A model generated the notes under the pieces. It worked only from the letters and a program-made list of their open reading frames with translations, was not told the origin of the DNA and did no database searches. A stretch of DNA of 64,000 bases from Capitulum mitella. Taxonomy: Eukaryota; Arthropoda; Thecostraca; Pollicipedomorpha; Pollicipedidae. Of this stretch, positions 45,376 through 58,620 are shown piece after piece (positions within the stretch are counted from its first letter, which is position 1; each line of letters starts with the position of its first letter). The position numbers were made by a program, and so were the translations under genes. Where the stretch lies: NCBI GenBank assembly GCA_030062745.1, contig CP099850.1, positions 6,076,001 through 6,140,000 of the forward strand, in the 5' to 3' direction.

Positions 45376-48300
45376 TGCTGTCGTACCTACAGCAGTGGGT
45401 CTAGAAGGCTTCTGCAGGCCTTGCACGACACAAATAATAGGCCAAATTGCATTGGAGCGTCATCAGCGTGAACCCACTTCCAATAACGAAACTCTTCGAA
45501 AATTTTGATTGGGGAAGGAGGGGGCAGATGAGCTTCTGGAGTCCATTCTTTTCAGTCGACGCCCATATCTTTCCAGACGACCCCTGTTAAATATCTGTTA
45601 CTTGGGGGGGGGGGGCAATGGCGCGAGCCCCTCCGAAGTATATTTGAGTTCTTTCCCTGCCCACTTCAGAACAGAAGGTCACTGAATCAGCATACCAGTT
45701 GTCAGGGAACGTACCCAGAGGAGGCTCATTTCTAAGGAATAAATTTCCCATCAGCCGAGATAATCTGCATTAACACCGTCATCAATGAATTCATAATTGC
45801 AGATGTTTTGATTAAGTTTAAGAAAATCTGCTATAAATCATTTGCAAAGCAAACTACCAAATAATTTATAGACACTTCTAAGCATAGGCATGATAAACAT
45901 AGTGTAGAAATACAAGCGATACTTAAAATCAAAAGGGGGGTTAATCATTCATGAAGTATGCAAGCAATTCGTAGACATGTAATTGAATTAGCTGGTGAGC
46001 AAAACTTCAGGGGCGCTCAGGTCATTATGTATTTACAGAAACAGAGAAAAATAGCGCCGCAGAGTTCTGCGCCTGTCAGACCACGAATAAATACGCTTTC
46101 AAAGCATTCTTGTTGCGCCACTCATTGAAATTACAGAGTTCTGTATGTTTTTCTGCTACTTTACAGCTGTGAAATTATACGTCATGGCTTACGCTAAATG
46201 GCTGCAAATCTTCTACCTAAACAACGATCCCTTTTGAGCTATTGCGAGGACGCCGATTAGGAGCAATCTGCGCCTCTTTGATGAGTGCAATTTGAGCCAC
46301 TAATTTACCCTAGTTTGGGCGTACAACGATGATTTTCTTGGACGAAGGAAGGCCAAACCACTCCCACGTAGTTTCCAAGCTGGTTATTGCACCTAAATGT
46401 GCTCCTAGTTGTTTAGTAGATTTTCTTTATGGAATTCATCCTGAGGACCACCATAACAATGTTCACAGCTGTAAAATATGGCCGTCACCAAGTTTGTTGA
46501 ATAAGATCCACTTGAATGCTCCTTTTTTTAATAGGCGACGCAAACAACCAACGGCAAATAGCTGGTCTACGAGCTAGTTTCAACTGTGGTATCCATGTCC
46601 AGTTTGACATAGCTGTTCTCGAAACATAACTATGCATCCTAATTTTTGGTACATTCAATATTCTTGAAAATGATACGGCAATGACAAACCCCTTTATTTT
46701 CTGCGGCCTTGCGTCACTCGCCAGCTTTTGGCAAAATTTTTCCATTGTTCATAATCTCGATTTGTCGTAAATAGACACCATTTTTCAAACAACCCCCGAT
46801 AAACATGCACGACACGATGTCGAAAGCAATCTAGTTGGTGATGATGACGCTAGTGATCAGGGTGTCATAGCACCAAAATGGATAAAGAATTTAGGACGGG
46901 CTAACAGATGTATAACATTTATTTTTTAATTAGAAATGATAAATTATCCAGCAGTCGACGTGACCTAATATCCAAAGCAAGTATTGCACGCGCGTCATAT
47001 CAAAATATATTGAATGTTGCGATTCGTAATTTGCATTATTCGTTGACATCCTATAAACACTACCATACTTCGTGAGTTTTCTATAATTCTGCACTCGTGC
47101 GAGAAGAGAAGATGAAGAAAGAAAATGCACCATGAGAAGACAACATAAAACATGCTGGAACACATTCATGATTCAAGCTATGGGAACGTGATGGCCAAAT
47201 TTCTTATGGACCAATTGGTAAACGAATTATTAAGGACAAAAGTAAGGTAGATGGCGCTGGGCGCCAAGGAGACAATTTTTTATTGCGCAGGAGTTTCATA
47301 TAAAGCACCCTTCTCGACATATTGGCAAACATACACATAACATGGGTCACAGATACATTGACGATTGGTATACAACTGGCATACGGCCAGCATATCCAAT
47401 TTTTTTTTTTGCTGCACATTTTTAATGTGAAGAATGCGTAATTTTTATAGCCGAAGTACTTTGCTGGTAACTGAATACCAAGAGCATGACAAAGTTTAAG
47501 TCCAGAACTGCATCAGAATGCACATCCTTAAAAAATGAAGCTTAGTGTTGTTGCTTGTCTGCTTAAATGAGCTGCTTTCGATAATCTTCTGATCGCGCCA
47601 ATTTTCGAAGCACATGCATAAGATTTGTTACAGCAGTTTATCCTTCTTGTCCAGCATTTGCCTCGCATTTGCACGAAACGTAGGTGCAATAAAGGTGCAT
47701 TTTCTAAGAAAATACAATGATATCAAATTTTAAGGTATAAAATTAAAGAATGATTATTAGCATGAAAGCTGAATAGATATGCATGACATCCTCTCTCATA
47801 TTAATGTTTTTTCGAGGCTTTGGCACGCAGAGTCATCTGACGGCTGGAGTTTTGCTCGAACGTCCCATTGGTAGTTGTTAATCATTACCAGCTAGGTAAA
47901 CGTGAAAAAAAATTACTCAGATGGAAGTAACCAAACATGAAAATGTTAGTTCCGGCCATTCCTCATAGACTTAGCAAAGCAAAGGACAGAGTAGTAGCAA
48001 GAGCTTTGGTATCAAGGGATTGTACGAGTATCAGAGCGTATCAAGGGATATCAAGGGATTTTATCAAGGGGTGTGATTTTTTTCCGCATGTTGGCTTGCT
48101 TTTGTCTGCAGCGTCCATGCCCAACATGCACACTATAGTGTATGTCTAAAGACAAAATTACACTGCTTGTTTCCGAGAGTTATTCGAGCCTCAGTCGTAG
48201 TCACGCATCGTTTGTACTGCTCAACACCAGAGAAATGCACGTAGACTTACAGGGCTAATCCGGTATGAGAGATTTCAAACCAAATGAGCAGAAAGTTTGC

Positions 48301-49372
48301 AGTCGTTTGGAAAAAGTCAATAGCCGACTATTCCGATATACTTTTCCATGAATTTCCACAGATCATGTGTCTTGCAGGCTGCTCGTGAATCTTCAAATCT
48401 TCAGATCTTCAGGCTAGAAACTGTGTTCGTAAAAAAATGGTAAGTGAAACCGTTTCCCTCCAGCAAAATACATTGAAAAGCCATTCAATATTTTTTCTGT
48501 ACGCGTTTAGAACAAACCTCCGTCGCCAGAAGCGGCGGACCAGAAACAAGCTACACTCGAGATTCTATCATTCTTAGGAATGTCCGCAACACGCCGGGCA
48601 GCACGAAATCATACGATCAGGACGTGACAGTTCCACCACGAAGACAACGGCTGAAACCACGCATGCCATTAGCATGACTCACAGCCGTCGCGCACAGTAG
48701 GCTCCATACGCGTCAGAATGCGTGCGTTTTTTTTAACTCAGATCACGACAGGCACCTGCCAGGCGTGTTTGGCTGTCTCCATACTGCTCTAAAGATAGAT
48801 AAGGATTTGAGTCGGCGAAGTCCACTTTGGTTAAGTTCAACCACTCTCATGGTCCCCAAGCATAGTTTTTTATTTCAGTAATGCAGGATTTCCTGTCCCT
48901 GTGGTAAAGGTCAAAAGGCCAAGATAGCACAAAATTCTGCAAGCAAATGTAACGCACCCAACTCAAATAAAGGAAAAACAGTTTTCTGCCGCAGAGTAAT
49001 AAAGTTTTTTCCTACACAGCCTCAGAATTACTTGACATAAAGGATATTTTCAACTCAATGGTTAGGCAAAAGCAGTAACCTCAGGAATGTAGCAAAGAAC
49101 GATGGGAAAAAACTGCCAGTAGGTACTGGGTATTTAACGATGATGTATTAAGCACCTGGGACCGCTTGGTTGTTTTTCAGCTAGCTTTCCACTTCTGTGG
49201 GCGTCACGCATTAGACATCGTCTAATAGGCCACCACTCTGAACGCAGCGGGCACGGAGCGGTCAATACCGACACAGGCTGGCTATGCAGGCCCGGCAGCT
49301 GCCACCCCCGGCGGGGGGGGGGGGCGAGATTGAGCCGTCAGCTCGCCCGGCGCGCGCCCGCGCCGGCCGCCA

Positions 49373-49500
49373 CCGAGCGGGGCCGGTTATTAATGACGAG
49401 TGATGGCCCGGTTTTTGGGTCCGGCTATCGGCCGGATCTGGGCGGCGATCGTTCATCAGGCGGCGGCTCCGGCCCGGGGAGCCCGGCTCCGGCCCGGGAG
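49373..49500 (-). repeat. Mirror block G, right copy (weak)
   Basis: Inverted partner of 9,800-9,922 with about 70% identity; GGTTATTAATGACGAG and GGCCGGATCTGGGCGG are the anchor segments. It lies next to a run of about 12 Gs (49,313-49,324) and marks the far end of the right-arm insertion zone. Confidence 0.5.
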
Positions 49501-51489
49501 CCGGCCGCCCGTCTGCGTCAGGTGGCCGCGCCGAGGGCAGACTGGGGTCAGCAGGGCCATCACTGGTTCCAGGATCGTCAGGCCACACTCAGCAGCAGAC
49601 TGGAACCAGAAGGCAGCAGAGCCAGGTCCAACTGAACTGCCAAGCTAAAGAGTATGTGAGGGATGAACCATATATGGGTCGTCGTGGATCGTCTGGGGGT
49701 AACAGAAAGCTATGGAGAACCTTTTACGTTGTATCATAGTTCTAAGAGTTCGCTAGCACGACTAAATCAATAACTTCCTGTCGATGGAGTTGCGGATTTC
49801 GGAGTTATATGGCACCGATACCAATTCATATCCAACAAACGCAGGTCGCAGATTAAGGCATAGGGAGGAATCTCAGTAAGTCCCCATGGGTGGGGAAAGG
49901 AAACGACTCGCTGATCTCTCCAAGACTTTAGCTGAGATCAAGAAAGAAGAAAAAATATGGACGTATGGTATATTTGTTTGCATATATTGGGCTAGAATCC
50001 ATGCCCAGGAATGGTTATTCTGGAATTGCGTCATAACAGAAGCACGCAAACATGCACAACTTTGAATTGAAAATGCACTTCAGTTGGACTAACACAAGAA
50101 ACAAAGTCGCCAAAAGTGGTATGCATCAGCCAAGATAAAACAAATGACGTGCGAACAGTTTAACCTACCAGCCTTCAGGCCAATCCCGCAAAGCATCCAC
50201 CAATGCAGCGCGAGAATACTTGCTAGCTGCTACTGAGGGCCACGATTCCTCGATCCAGTCACACTTTCTGAAACGAGAACAGCCTACGCTTTGGCAGCTC
50301 GAGCCGGCCGCTTAGCACAAAGCGAGTGGCACGTTGCGTCACAGCGGAACGGACCACAAACATGGCTTTATCGCCGTCGGTCGGGCTCGTTTCAGCAAGC
50401 CTGGTATACGATGATCATGCTGCTCTCTTACGCCAGCCGCTCCGCCGAGGTCCAGTCCGGGATCAGAGCCGATTGACCTCTGCGGAGCGCTGACGCATCC
50501 CCGCCACGGTCGCGGCCGCGAAATCTGTGGCCCTGGGATTACGATGCGCATGTTTTTTTCGGCCACTCCACTCCAGGCCGGAGGACAATAGAGCTGCGGG
50601 GAAAAACATACGTTTCCACAAGAAGTTTCAGAATCTGCCGAGTGAACTAGTGTCGAAATCGGCGACGGGGAAACAAAAGTGCGGTTCATTTCTAGAATGT
50701 TCGCAAATTGTTCACCTCTCAGGAAAGGACAGGACTCATGACGTCTCACTAAGTTTGACTTTTTCATTTTCCCTGGTTCAATCGGTGATTTATTCAAGGA
50801 AACGTGTGACTGATTTTGAGAGCTCAACTTGAGCGTCTGGACGGCTGATTTTGTTTTGAAGTCGAGTCTATCTGATAACATAGATCGGAAAATGTGTGCC
50901 GGACGACCTATCATACATCATGACAAGCACTTTTATGAGTGTTTTCCGTAAACAACTTTTGAGGATCGAGTCTCTTTGATAAGTTTATGTAGATTCGAAA
51001 ATATGTGTCGGGCAGCCCATACGAATCTGAAACACACCAATGCAAAATCCGCAAATCGGTGGCGATTTCTATTCGTTAGAACACCAAATACGCACACACA
51101 GACATGTGCTTGGATCCCAATGGAATGCAGGGTGTCGCCGTTGTGTGTCGAACCATTCGTCGGCCCGGTGTTGCCCCCGCGTCACCTCGGAAAGGTCGTG
51201 TCCCGCCAGAGCAGAACGGTGCCGATGTGACGCAACACTCACCCTGGTCAACTTAGAATCGGACGCGACACGAGCATAACCCGCGTTCCGTCGGGATTGA
51301 GGCACATGCCTGCGTATCACATGGCGCAGAGTCAAATGTGGGCAACTACAGTTTGCAACGAAGCATGGCTTTCGATGTTGCCCAGCCGGTAATCGGATCG
51401 TCAGCGGGGCCTGTCTTCTGTTTCCAGCCTGGAGTATGTATTCCAGCCTGGAACCTGGAGTAGGACCTGAATAGAGTGGAAACCTCTTC

Positions 51490-51590
51490 CTGATTCGGAA
51501 CTCCATCGAGTGAAGCACTCCCTCCATCGATTTAACCATAACTAGGTGTGACGACCAGTCGGCTTCGCTACGTTCAAGCACAAACATCCA
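51490..51590 (-). pseudogene. Possible Ty3/gypsy-like reverse transcriptase fragment
   Basis: On the minus strand, LERSEADWSSHLVMVKSMEG, then FRIRKRFPL, resembles the start of the gypsy-type reverse transcriptase domain (a WxSPLVxVKKKDG-like motif followed by a basic R-FPL segment). The conserved Pro after SS is His here and the spacing is short. No further domain or LTR is seen. If real it is a tiny, dead relic; chance resemblance is possible. Confidence 0.25.
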
Positions 51591-52020
51591 TTACACCGGG
51601 TACAGCTCCAGTTTGGAATAATGAATGATGCGCATCCGCTATTTCGTACTGGCGTCATGTAACGACCAAAACTTTTTTAGTGGTAAATGCGGTAGCATTT
51701 GACGTCGGTCGTAGCTTGTTGCGCGCAGTCGCGAGTCAAAGCGCGAATTTCATGGTAAATATGACCAGTATCCAGAAACCTGGCAGTGGATCGCTCATGT
51801 GAATTTGCGTGCCGGCAGGGATCTGGAATGATTATGCTAAGCAGCCAACAATCATTAAGTACTGCAATGCGCTTACCGCACTTGCTGGCAGCATTATGCT
51901 TCAGATGCTGGAGACCTAGTCGGAAAGGCAAAATTTCAGAGGCCTTTCGTTCATTGTGCAAGGTATACCCCGCATGCAAGGCCAATGAACAACAGCAATG
52001 AAGATAATATTGTATGAATG

Positions 52021-52092
52021 GATATATATACATGTATATATATACATATATATATATATACATATGTGTGTGTGTGTGTGTGTGTGTATATT
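52021..52092 (+). repeat. Compound (TA)n(TG)n microsatellite
   Basis: TA units with CA/TG interruptions passing into about nine TG units. Confidence 0.9.
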
Positions 52093-53902
52093 ATAGCATT
52101 AGAACTGCCCGAAACACAAACTCCTCGAAAAACTACTACGGCATCCAGATAAGCACGAGTTTGTTTTCAAGAATTTGATCCGAATGTCTGACGCGAGGGC
52201 CTTGGCATCCGAATCCGTCCGGAGACGACCTTGGTGCGCTATCCCCACCACCTGGCCCGGTCACCAGAGCGGGGCCAGATAAAGGTTAACGGGGCACCAG
52301 CCGTCCTTCAAGAGTGGCTATGAGGTCTTTTGGCCCTTATGTTTGGGGCAAATGGCGCTGGCAGCTGAAAACTAAGTCATGTTACCTACCGCTCATTGGT
52401 TTGGTAATGACCAAAGCATCCTAGAATAAAGTCGATGTAACAGTGTTATTCGGTGTGATACGCAGTTTGGTCGACCACCGTTTAAATTAACTTTCCCATA
52501 TCCCTCACTCACCAAACGTACACCCCGAAAGGCATAACTACCCTGCAGGTGAGGCACAAATGCCCGGGCGATGTGCAGTTCTGAAGTCGTTTAAAGGTTT
52601 CACACGATCGCGCTTCACTCATTTGAGCAACATACCGAGGTAAATTCCTTCTACATGTCTCGTTGTTTTTTGCGCAGCTTTGAATGTTCCCACGCCATCG
52701 AGTCTCAGTAGGGATCTTTATTTATTGCAGAACAAGTGGGAAAACACGAGAAAATGGGACGCTATTACAGTTGACCTCTGACTTATAGATAGTTATGACA
52801 GCTTTCAGAACAAAGACACATCCGGATATAATGACTTCGTTACTAAAATATCGACCCAATCCTTGCCTACCAACGGCGGTCAAATTCAAGAGGTTACAGG
52901 TTCAACGTTCAAGTCTTTCGAAAAATCCTGCTATGGTTCAGCAAAACTGCACGTATTCGCTTCATTTGAAGCGAACAGGTGGAATTCTGCTCATTTTCCC
53001 GATATTTGCACTTCATTTCATTGTTCAAATGCAACGGTTCCATTCAAAAACATCGTGAACTCCGTTTCCTCAGTTAGTTTCAAACCTGGTCGCAAGTTTC
53101 CTAATGTGCGACCCTGGCATACGATTTCGCCCAGTAGCACCGTAACCGTCAGCTGATCGCTGGCAGGAATGCCTTACGCCTATAACTGTGTTGCGTGATT
53201 GCCAGATGCGCCACTCGCAAAATTAGCCGGCTATGTAGGCAAAACTTTTCATTTATTTTTAAACCCCGTCAACGGGAGACACGTATGAGGAAGTTTCAAA
53301 CGTTTCTGAGGTATTTTTCAAAATTCATGACAGCTTTTCGGGCGTTTTGCTATTGAGGACGCTTGCTAAAGTCATGTATATTCCCTTGCATTTCAAAGGG
53401 TCGCAACATGTGACCCAGACGACCCTCTGGCCACTGCACTGGACTTGGAGCTCTGGAGCTCACAGGTTAAGTGCTTCCCATGCGTTTAGAGGATTCATTC
53501 AAAATGTACCTCAAATCTTCTTGACTTGGAACCTTCCTGTGCTAATCTTTAAAAAGATATTCAGCCTATTATCAGATGTCAACGTCACTGTTAAGATGAA
53601 TTTACGTGTTATAGTGCTTGATTTTTTATTGTTTCACACACTGCTTTCCGAGGTCAATTTTGAAAACTAAAAACAGTTTACTGCCATGCCCTTCATTCTA
53701 CAACTTCATGGTTCGAAATATGCATCAACAGCTGCGTGATCGGTAACAATGGCGGTTTGCCTGAAATGGCATGGCGTTTCCGTTCCCATGTTCTGCGCAG
53801 ATCGCGTTTCACTTTTGGCTACGATTCGTACCTTCGTGAGAATCGCCGCGTTTTTCCAGATCTCCAGAACTCATGCATGCTCAGGATCTGTCGCCTGTCC
53901 CC

Positions 53903-54408
53903 ACTCCCCACAGTTTTTACATCCGTCGGACGGCCGTCTGGCTCTGTGTTTCCCAGCGGCTCATGGTCGGCCGTACAAATGGGGTCGGACAGTGCCGGGG
54001 CGGAGCTGACGCTGCGCCGGCGGTCGACGCCGTAACTCTCTGACGCCGCCTTCGGCTGTCGTCGGAAATAGCTGTCGCCGCCGAAAACAAACAGCAGCCC
54101 GGCCACATCCCGGCCGACCGGCCGCCACTGGGGGGGAGGGGCGCACAATGTGGGGCCGCGACGGGGGGCCGCCCTCTGCAGCGAGCGGCCCACCCTCCTG
54201 CCAGGTAATTGATTCTTATCATTAGCCGCTGTATTTATTTGTCGTGGGAACAGTGGCCGCTCGTGTTGAGAACTATGTGGCGACTTTTTGTCTCTGCGCC
54301 CAGGTATGTGGGGTATGTAAACAAACTGCATACACACGGAGATGGGACGGACGGTGATGAAACGCCGGCGACTGTGAACAACTACGGCATCTCGATGGGT
54401 TACGGCTC
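53903..54408 (-). repeat. Mirror block F, right copy
   Basis: Inverted partner of 7,815-8,325; homology stops sharply at about 53,903 after the shared GTTTTTACATCCGTCGGACG segment, and near 54,408. Confidence 0.9.
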
Positions 54409-54849
54409 GTTACTCGGAGAATGAGATGAGCCTCCAGGTCAGGCGGGTGGTACGGTAGGGGACGAAGCATAGTCCCAGTTGATAGCTTAAAACCAATGTC
54501 TTGTGCTGTGGTGACGCTGACGATATACGTCAGATACGACGACTGCGGATGTGTTAAAATCTTGCGACGCACAAAGGACCGAATAATGTGACGCATCATT
54601 GCAAGAACTTTTTTAAAGTTCGCAGTGCCAGGGCAATGATTAGGTAATTTCGTCCCATGAAATACGATAGAGCTAATGCCAAAATTACCCAAAGCTGGTA
54701 GGGGCAACGCCAGTTCGGTACGGTCGCTGTCTTACCCGCCTCATGGGATGCTACACAAATGCTGTCATGATTTGTTCTAAACAATCTTCGTTTCTTCATC
54801 AATAGAGGCGGTGGACGGAAGCAGTCCACCTCGACAGAAGAGCGTCGCT
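54409..54849. other. Spacer between blocks F and E, right arm
   Basis: 0.44 kb unrelated to its left counterpart (7,276-7,814). No feature recognised. Confidence 0.45.
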
Positions 54850-56256
54850 CACCTGCCTGCGGAGCCGGAACAAAAGGGTGGCAGCCGGCGCCGACAAAAA
54901 GTGACGTCACTGGACGACGCCGGTGGCAGCCGTCTCCAATCGGTCATAGGGAGCGTCAGGCCGCGACGCCTCTCCGGCGCGCACCGCAAGCCTTTGGCCG
55001 GCCGGGCGGCCGCTAAAAAATGCCCGTGTCATTGGCGCACATTGTGTCCATGTCAGACGGCGGCGGTGCCTGACAGCGGGCCTCTGTCTGGGCCGGCGGG
55101 AGGTCCCACTCACGGATGGACGCTCCAGTTGTACGGGCGGCAGCGGCGGCCTCCGCACCGCACACTGTCCCTGCCGCCGCCACCGGACAGCACCGACCGT
55201 AGACGGACCGACCGCCGCCCGAGTCACGGCTGGTCCTGGGACCTGGAGACCACAGGAGTTAGCAATGGTCCGGGGGGACCACCGAAGTCAGGACTGGTCC
55301 GGGGGGACCACCGGAGTCAGGGCTGGTCCGGGGGACCACCGGGGCCAGGACTGGTCCGAGGGACCACCGGGGCCAGGACTGGTCCGAGGGAATCGCCGGT
55401 GTCACGGCTGGTCCGGGAACCACATGAGTCAGGACTGGTCTAGGACCAGACCCCGAACTGAGGTCTGTCCCATGTCTATGGTTTACGTCCAGCGGCTGAG
55501 TCAGACTTACAGTGATCACCAGAAAAACAGAGGATAAAGCCGGCCAAGATGTGCGTTTTTGCGCACAGCTCTGGCGCAAGGTCGGGCCTCTGCCTGTCAC
55601 GTGATCCCCGCGTACCCCGAAATAGCCTGGGGCGTCGGCCGTCTGTCCGGTGGACGGGCAGGCCGCTGCGCCGTTCGGACGTTGATGTGGCAACCGGCGG
55701 CAGCCGACCAGATGGAGCCGTCAAACGGCATTAGATCGGCCGAGATCGGGCGTCGTTCGCCGTGGCAGCGATCGTAAACTGCAGCGTCACCTCCCGCTGC
55801 GGCCGCGGCCAATCAAATTCCCAGCCCGGCGGGGCCTCCGAGTCCGGCACACGCGGCGCCCGGCGACCCGTCGACCCGGCGATAGGGGGTCAGCCGCCTG
55901 CCGCCGATCGAGCCTCTGTCCCGGTGACGTCACGGGCCGTGGGTCAGCCCGGCAGGGGCGGCCGGCCGCGCCGCAGCCGCCGTAAAAACAGCCGGAAGCG
56001 GCCAGCTCGTCGGATGCCGATATACGTGGGAGGTGTGCGCAGTAAAAACGTCGACCGGCACGTGTGGCCGGTGCTGGGAAGGCCGCCGTGGAGCCGGGGA
56101 GCGGCTCGACAAGCCTCTCACCAATAAATAGCCATCAAACGCAGCGAGACCGCTGTGGAATTCGACCGCCACCCCAGGCCGCGAATATTTCACCGAAAAA
56201 GGATACACGCTTGTCCGACATTAGCATAACGGCAGAATAAAACAAACCCCACTGTC
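54850..56256 (-). repeat. Mirror block E, right copy
   Basis: Inverted partner of 5,800-7,275. The flanking 380 and 750 bp are near-identical; the internal minisatellite (55,235-55,455) is about 60 bp shorter than on the left, which accounts for the length difference. Confidence 0.9.
55235..55455 (-). repeat. Minisatellite of about 30 bp inside block E, right copy
   Basis: Seven to eight units of the type GACTGGTCCGGGGGACCACC. Units are more uniform than in the left array, suggesting more recent homogenisation. Confidence 0.8.
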
Positions 56257-56920
56257 ACCACGCGGGGTGAGGAATGCGTCGTGGAGGATTCTCATGCACT
56301 GGCCGAGCAGACAAAAAAACTGAACGGAAGGCGGCGGGGAAAACTGGCAAGCACCCCGGACTTTGAAACTCATGGCCTGACCCCACGTGTCTGTTTGTTT
56401 GCTTTTTGATCGAGAGTCCATCCATATGGTGCACGTGTGAGTGGGAATCCCACATTCTCATTGTCAGTCTCACATTCGTGGGAATCACTGGAGAAACGAT
56501 GCGTTTTCACCACGACCTTGGTCGACTTTTCATAAACAGACTAAGCTGGTCTGAAAGGTGTCGCTGAAAACGTTTTCAGAAATCATTTTGTAAAAAAATG
56601 CCTACAATTTTCAGAAAATGAAACAGTTAAGCCTATATTCTGTAGTCATCCGCCGATATGACGTCAAACGGGCCTGCACAGCCCAATAAACGCTAACGAT
56701 CATTGCTCTGGGTCTGCTCATGACGTCACGCAACAGCTGTAAATAGGGCACGGCCGAACGGAACAAACGGGAAAACGGGCAAACCGTGAGAAGTCGTTTA
56801 AAATATCTGTAAGCGCAAAATTTTGATAGGTAATGCCTATCGCCGATTGACTTGTAAAACCACAGACGACAGATTGGGTGTGTCGATTGAGATGACACGT
56901 GTTAAGCTAATACAGTTCTC
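56257..56920. other. Spacer between block E and TTAA element copy 2
   Basis: No recognised feature. Contains scattered TGACGTCA-like sequences at 56,659 and 56,721. Confidence 0.4.
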
Positions 56921-58181
56921 TTAACCTTATTCCCGTACCCATAACGCTACGGCGCATTTGCCTGTCGGGAAAACTTATTTGGTCCCCTGAGGTCTCGAGA
57001 ACTGCCGACAGATTTCATTGCAATAAACGGCACTGACGTATACTGGCGCAATACTGATTATGGCAGTTCTTCGCCATGGTGCGAACTGCATTTAAAAAAA
57101 AAAGGTTTTGAAAATCTCGGAAGGTTCGGATGAAGGAGCGAAAAAGTCACCAAGTGGAGTATTATCTGACTAGTTATAACTCCGTTGTTTATGGGCCGAT
57201 TTTGACGCGACTAGCATGAATCGAGAGACAATAGATGGGAACTTTCCCATTAGTCAATACGTTTGAAATTGTGAGAAAAATCATAAGCGTTCCCAGGGCT
57301 TAGAAAATGAAAGGATTAACATAAAAGTTAAAAACACTGTGTAGCTTTCACTGTTAATTTTATACTTAAGAAGTACAAATTGCGTTACATTGTTTTTACA
57401 ATAATGGCAAGGGCGGCGCCATGGACATGAAAAATGGGGAACTTTCGTGGTCGCATGCTTATCATGTCACCTTGCGGTCTTTGATCTAACATGACCTGAA
57501 ATGATCTTTGAGTCGCATGACATGGCTTTGAGTTCATTTCATAATGTTTTAAAACGTTTCCAGTCATCTGAGCTAAAGAATTTTCTAAATGTCTTGTTAT
57601 GGCCGTCGCGATACATGGCACGCGCAAAAATTTTGGGTCATAGTCCCTTGGCCCGAACTGATATAAAGATCAGGCTTAAAACGCAAGTACAGAGCACTGT
57701 GCTTAGTCACACATATTCCGGCTTTTGCATTTTGGAAATTATCGTCAAAACGATTACATAAAACCAAATTTGGGATTTTTGAGCTTGACCTGGCCTTTTA
57801 ATGGGACTCCAGATCAACAAAAATATTGTTGTTCGTTTGCCCACTTATTTACCTGTTAGAGGTATTTATTCATATCAAGTTTTAAGTTCTTTCATTCATA
57901 AGAATTTTGTTTTGGGTGTCATTTTTGTTTTACCTTCAACAGTGTCAAAAATGAGATGAGATGCCTCCAAGAAAAATGTGACCTGGCTTGGCCCCTGAGC
58001 GAAATGCAGTTATGAACATTTGATGTGATACGCTTAGGAATAATAAGTAAAAAAGTTGTCAAGTTTCGTGAAGATGTTTCCAAAACCCTGGAAATGGCGA
58101 CATGGCGAGCAGAAAACTGGAGGAAGTTCTGTAGCACCGCCCCCCCCCCCTTTCCCCCCACACACACGGGAATAGGGTTAA
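56921..58181 (+). mobile_element. TTAA element copy 2 (piggyBac-like, non-autonomous, best preserved)
   Basis: Starts TTAACCTTATTCCCGTACCC and ends ACACGGGAATAGGGTTAA, giving inverted 16-bp ends including the TTAA target site. Length 1,261 bp, no transposase. A run of about 13 Cs (58,138-58,150) precedes the right end, as in copy 1. The shared internal segments with copies 1 (29,766) and 3 (16,745-17,568) define the family. Confidence 0.75.
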
Positions 58182-58620
58182 TTCGTCCTTTCGTTATGCA
58201 ACACCATAGGGTTATTTTTGAACGTCCCAAGTTATGGTTGGCACTTTTTTCAAAGCCTCCCTTCCCCCTCTCTTCCGCCCATAATGCTCCCAGTAGCCAA
58301 AATCAGCTGAGGGTATGCTGGATTTCATAGGTCAGGCCAGCACTAAATCTCATTGAAAACTTAGTCATCCACCACAACGGAATCTTCTGCTTATTGTGGT
58401 TGCCCAGAAGTGTTGTCAGACACCCTGGCATACGCCTGTCTCAGTCGGACCACGCAGTGAAATGCTTCAAAATACGTCCAAGTCTAAGATGTTCAGCACC
58501 GTCCGACCAGTGGTAAAACAGCTGTCGGCCTGTTCCTGTCCAGGAGACCGAGATGCCAGGCGGGGCGCTCAGCAGCAGCTCCCCTGACGTCAGACGGGGC
58601 GGCAGCAGCAGTCGGCCGGG

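Larger units (their letters stand above)
44921..49372. other. Right-arm insertion zone, distal part
   Basis: GC-rich until 45,400, then AT-rich to 49,230. Holds CRE-like repeats at 45,103-45,125, a perfect hairpin at 45,343-45,375, a G tract of about 12 at 45,605-45,616, and local TATCAAGGGA repeats at 48,010-48,070. No gene recognised. An AT-rich stretch at 47,430-47,475 loosely resembles 36,970-37,015 in hAT-like element 1 (both with ATTTTTTATAGC-like then GTAACT), possibly a shared repeat. Confidence 0.45.
49501..53902. other. Right-arm spacer between blocks G and F
   Basis: 4.4 kb against 1.5 kb on the left. Mostly AT-rich, with a GC patch at 50,370-50,600, a possible retroelement fragment at 51,490-51,590 and a TA/TG microsatellite at 52,021-52,092. 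No gene recognised. Confidence 0.45.
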
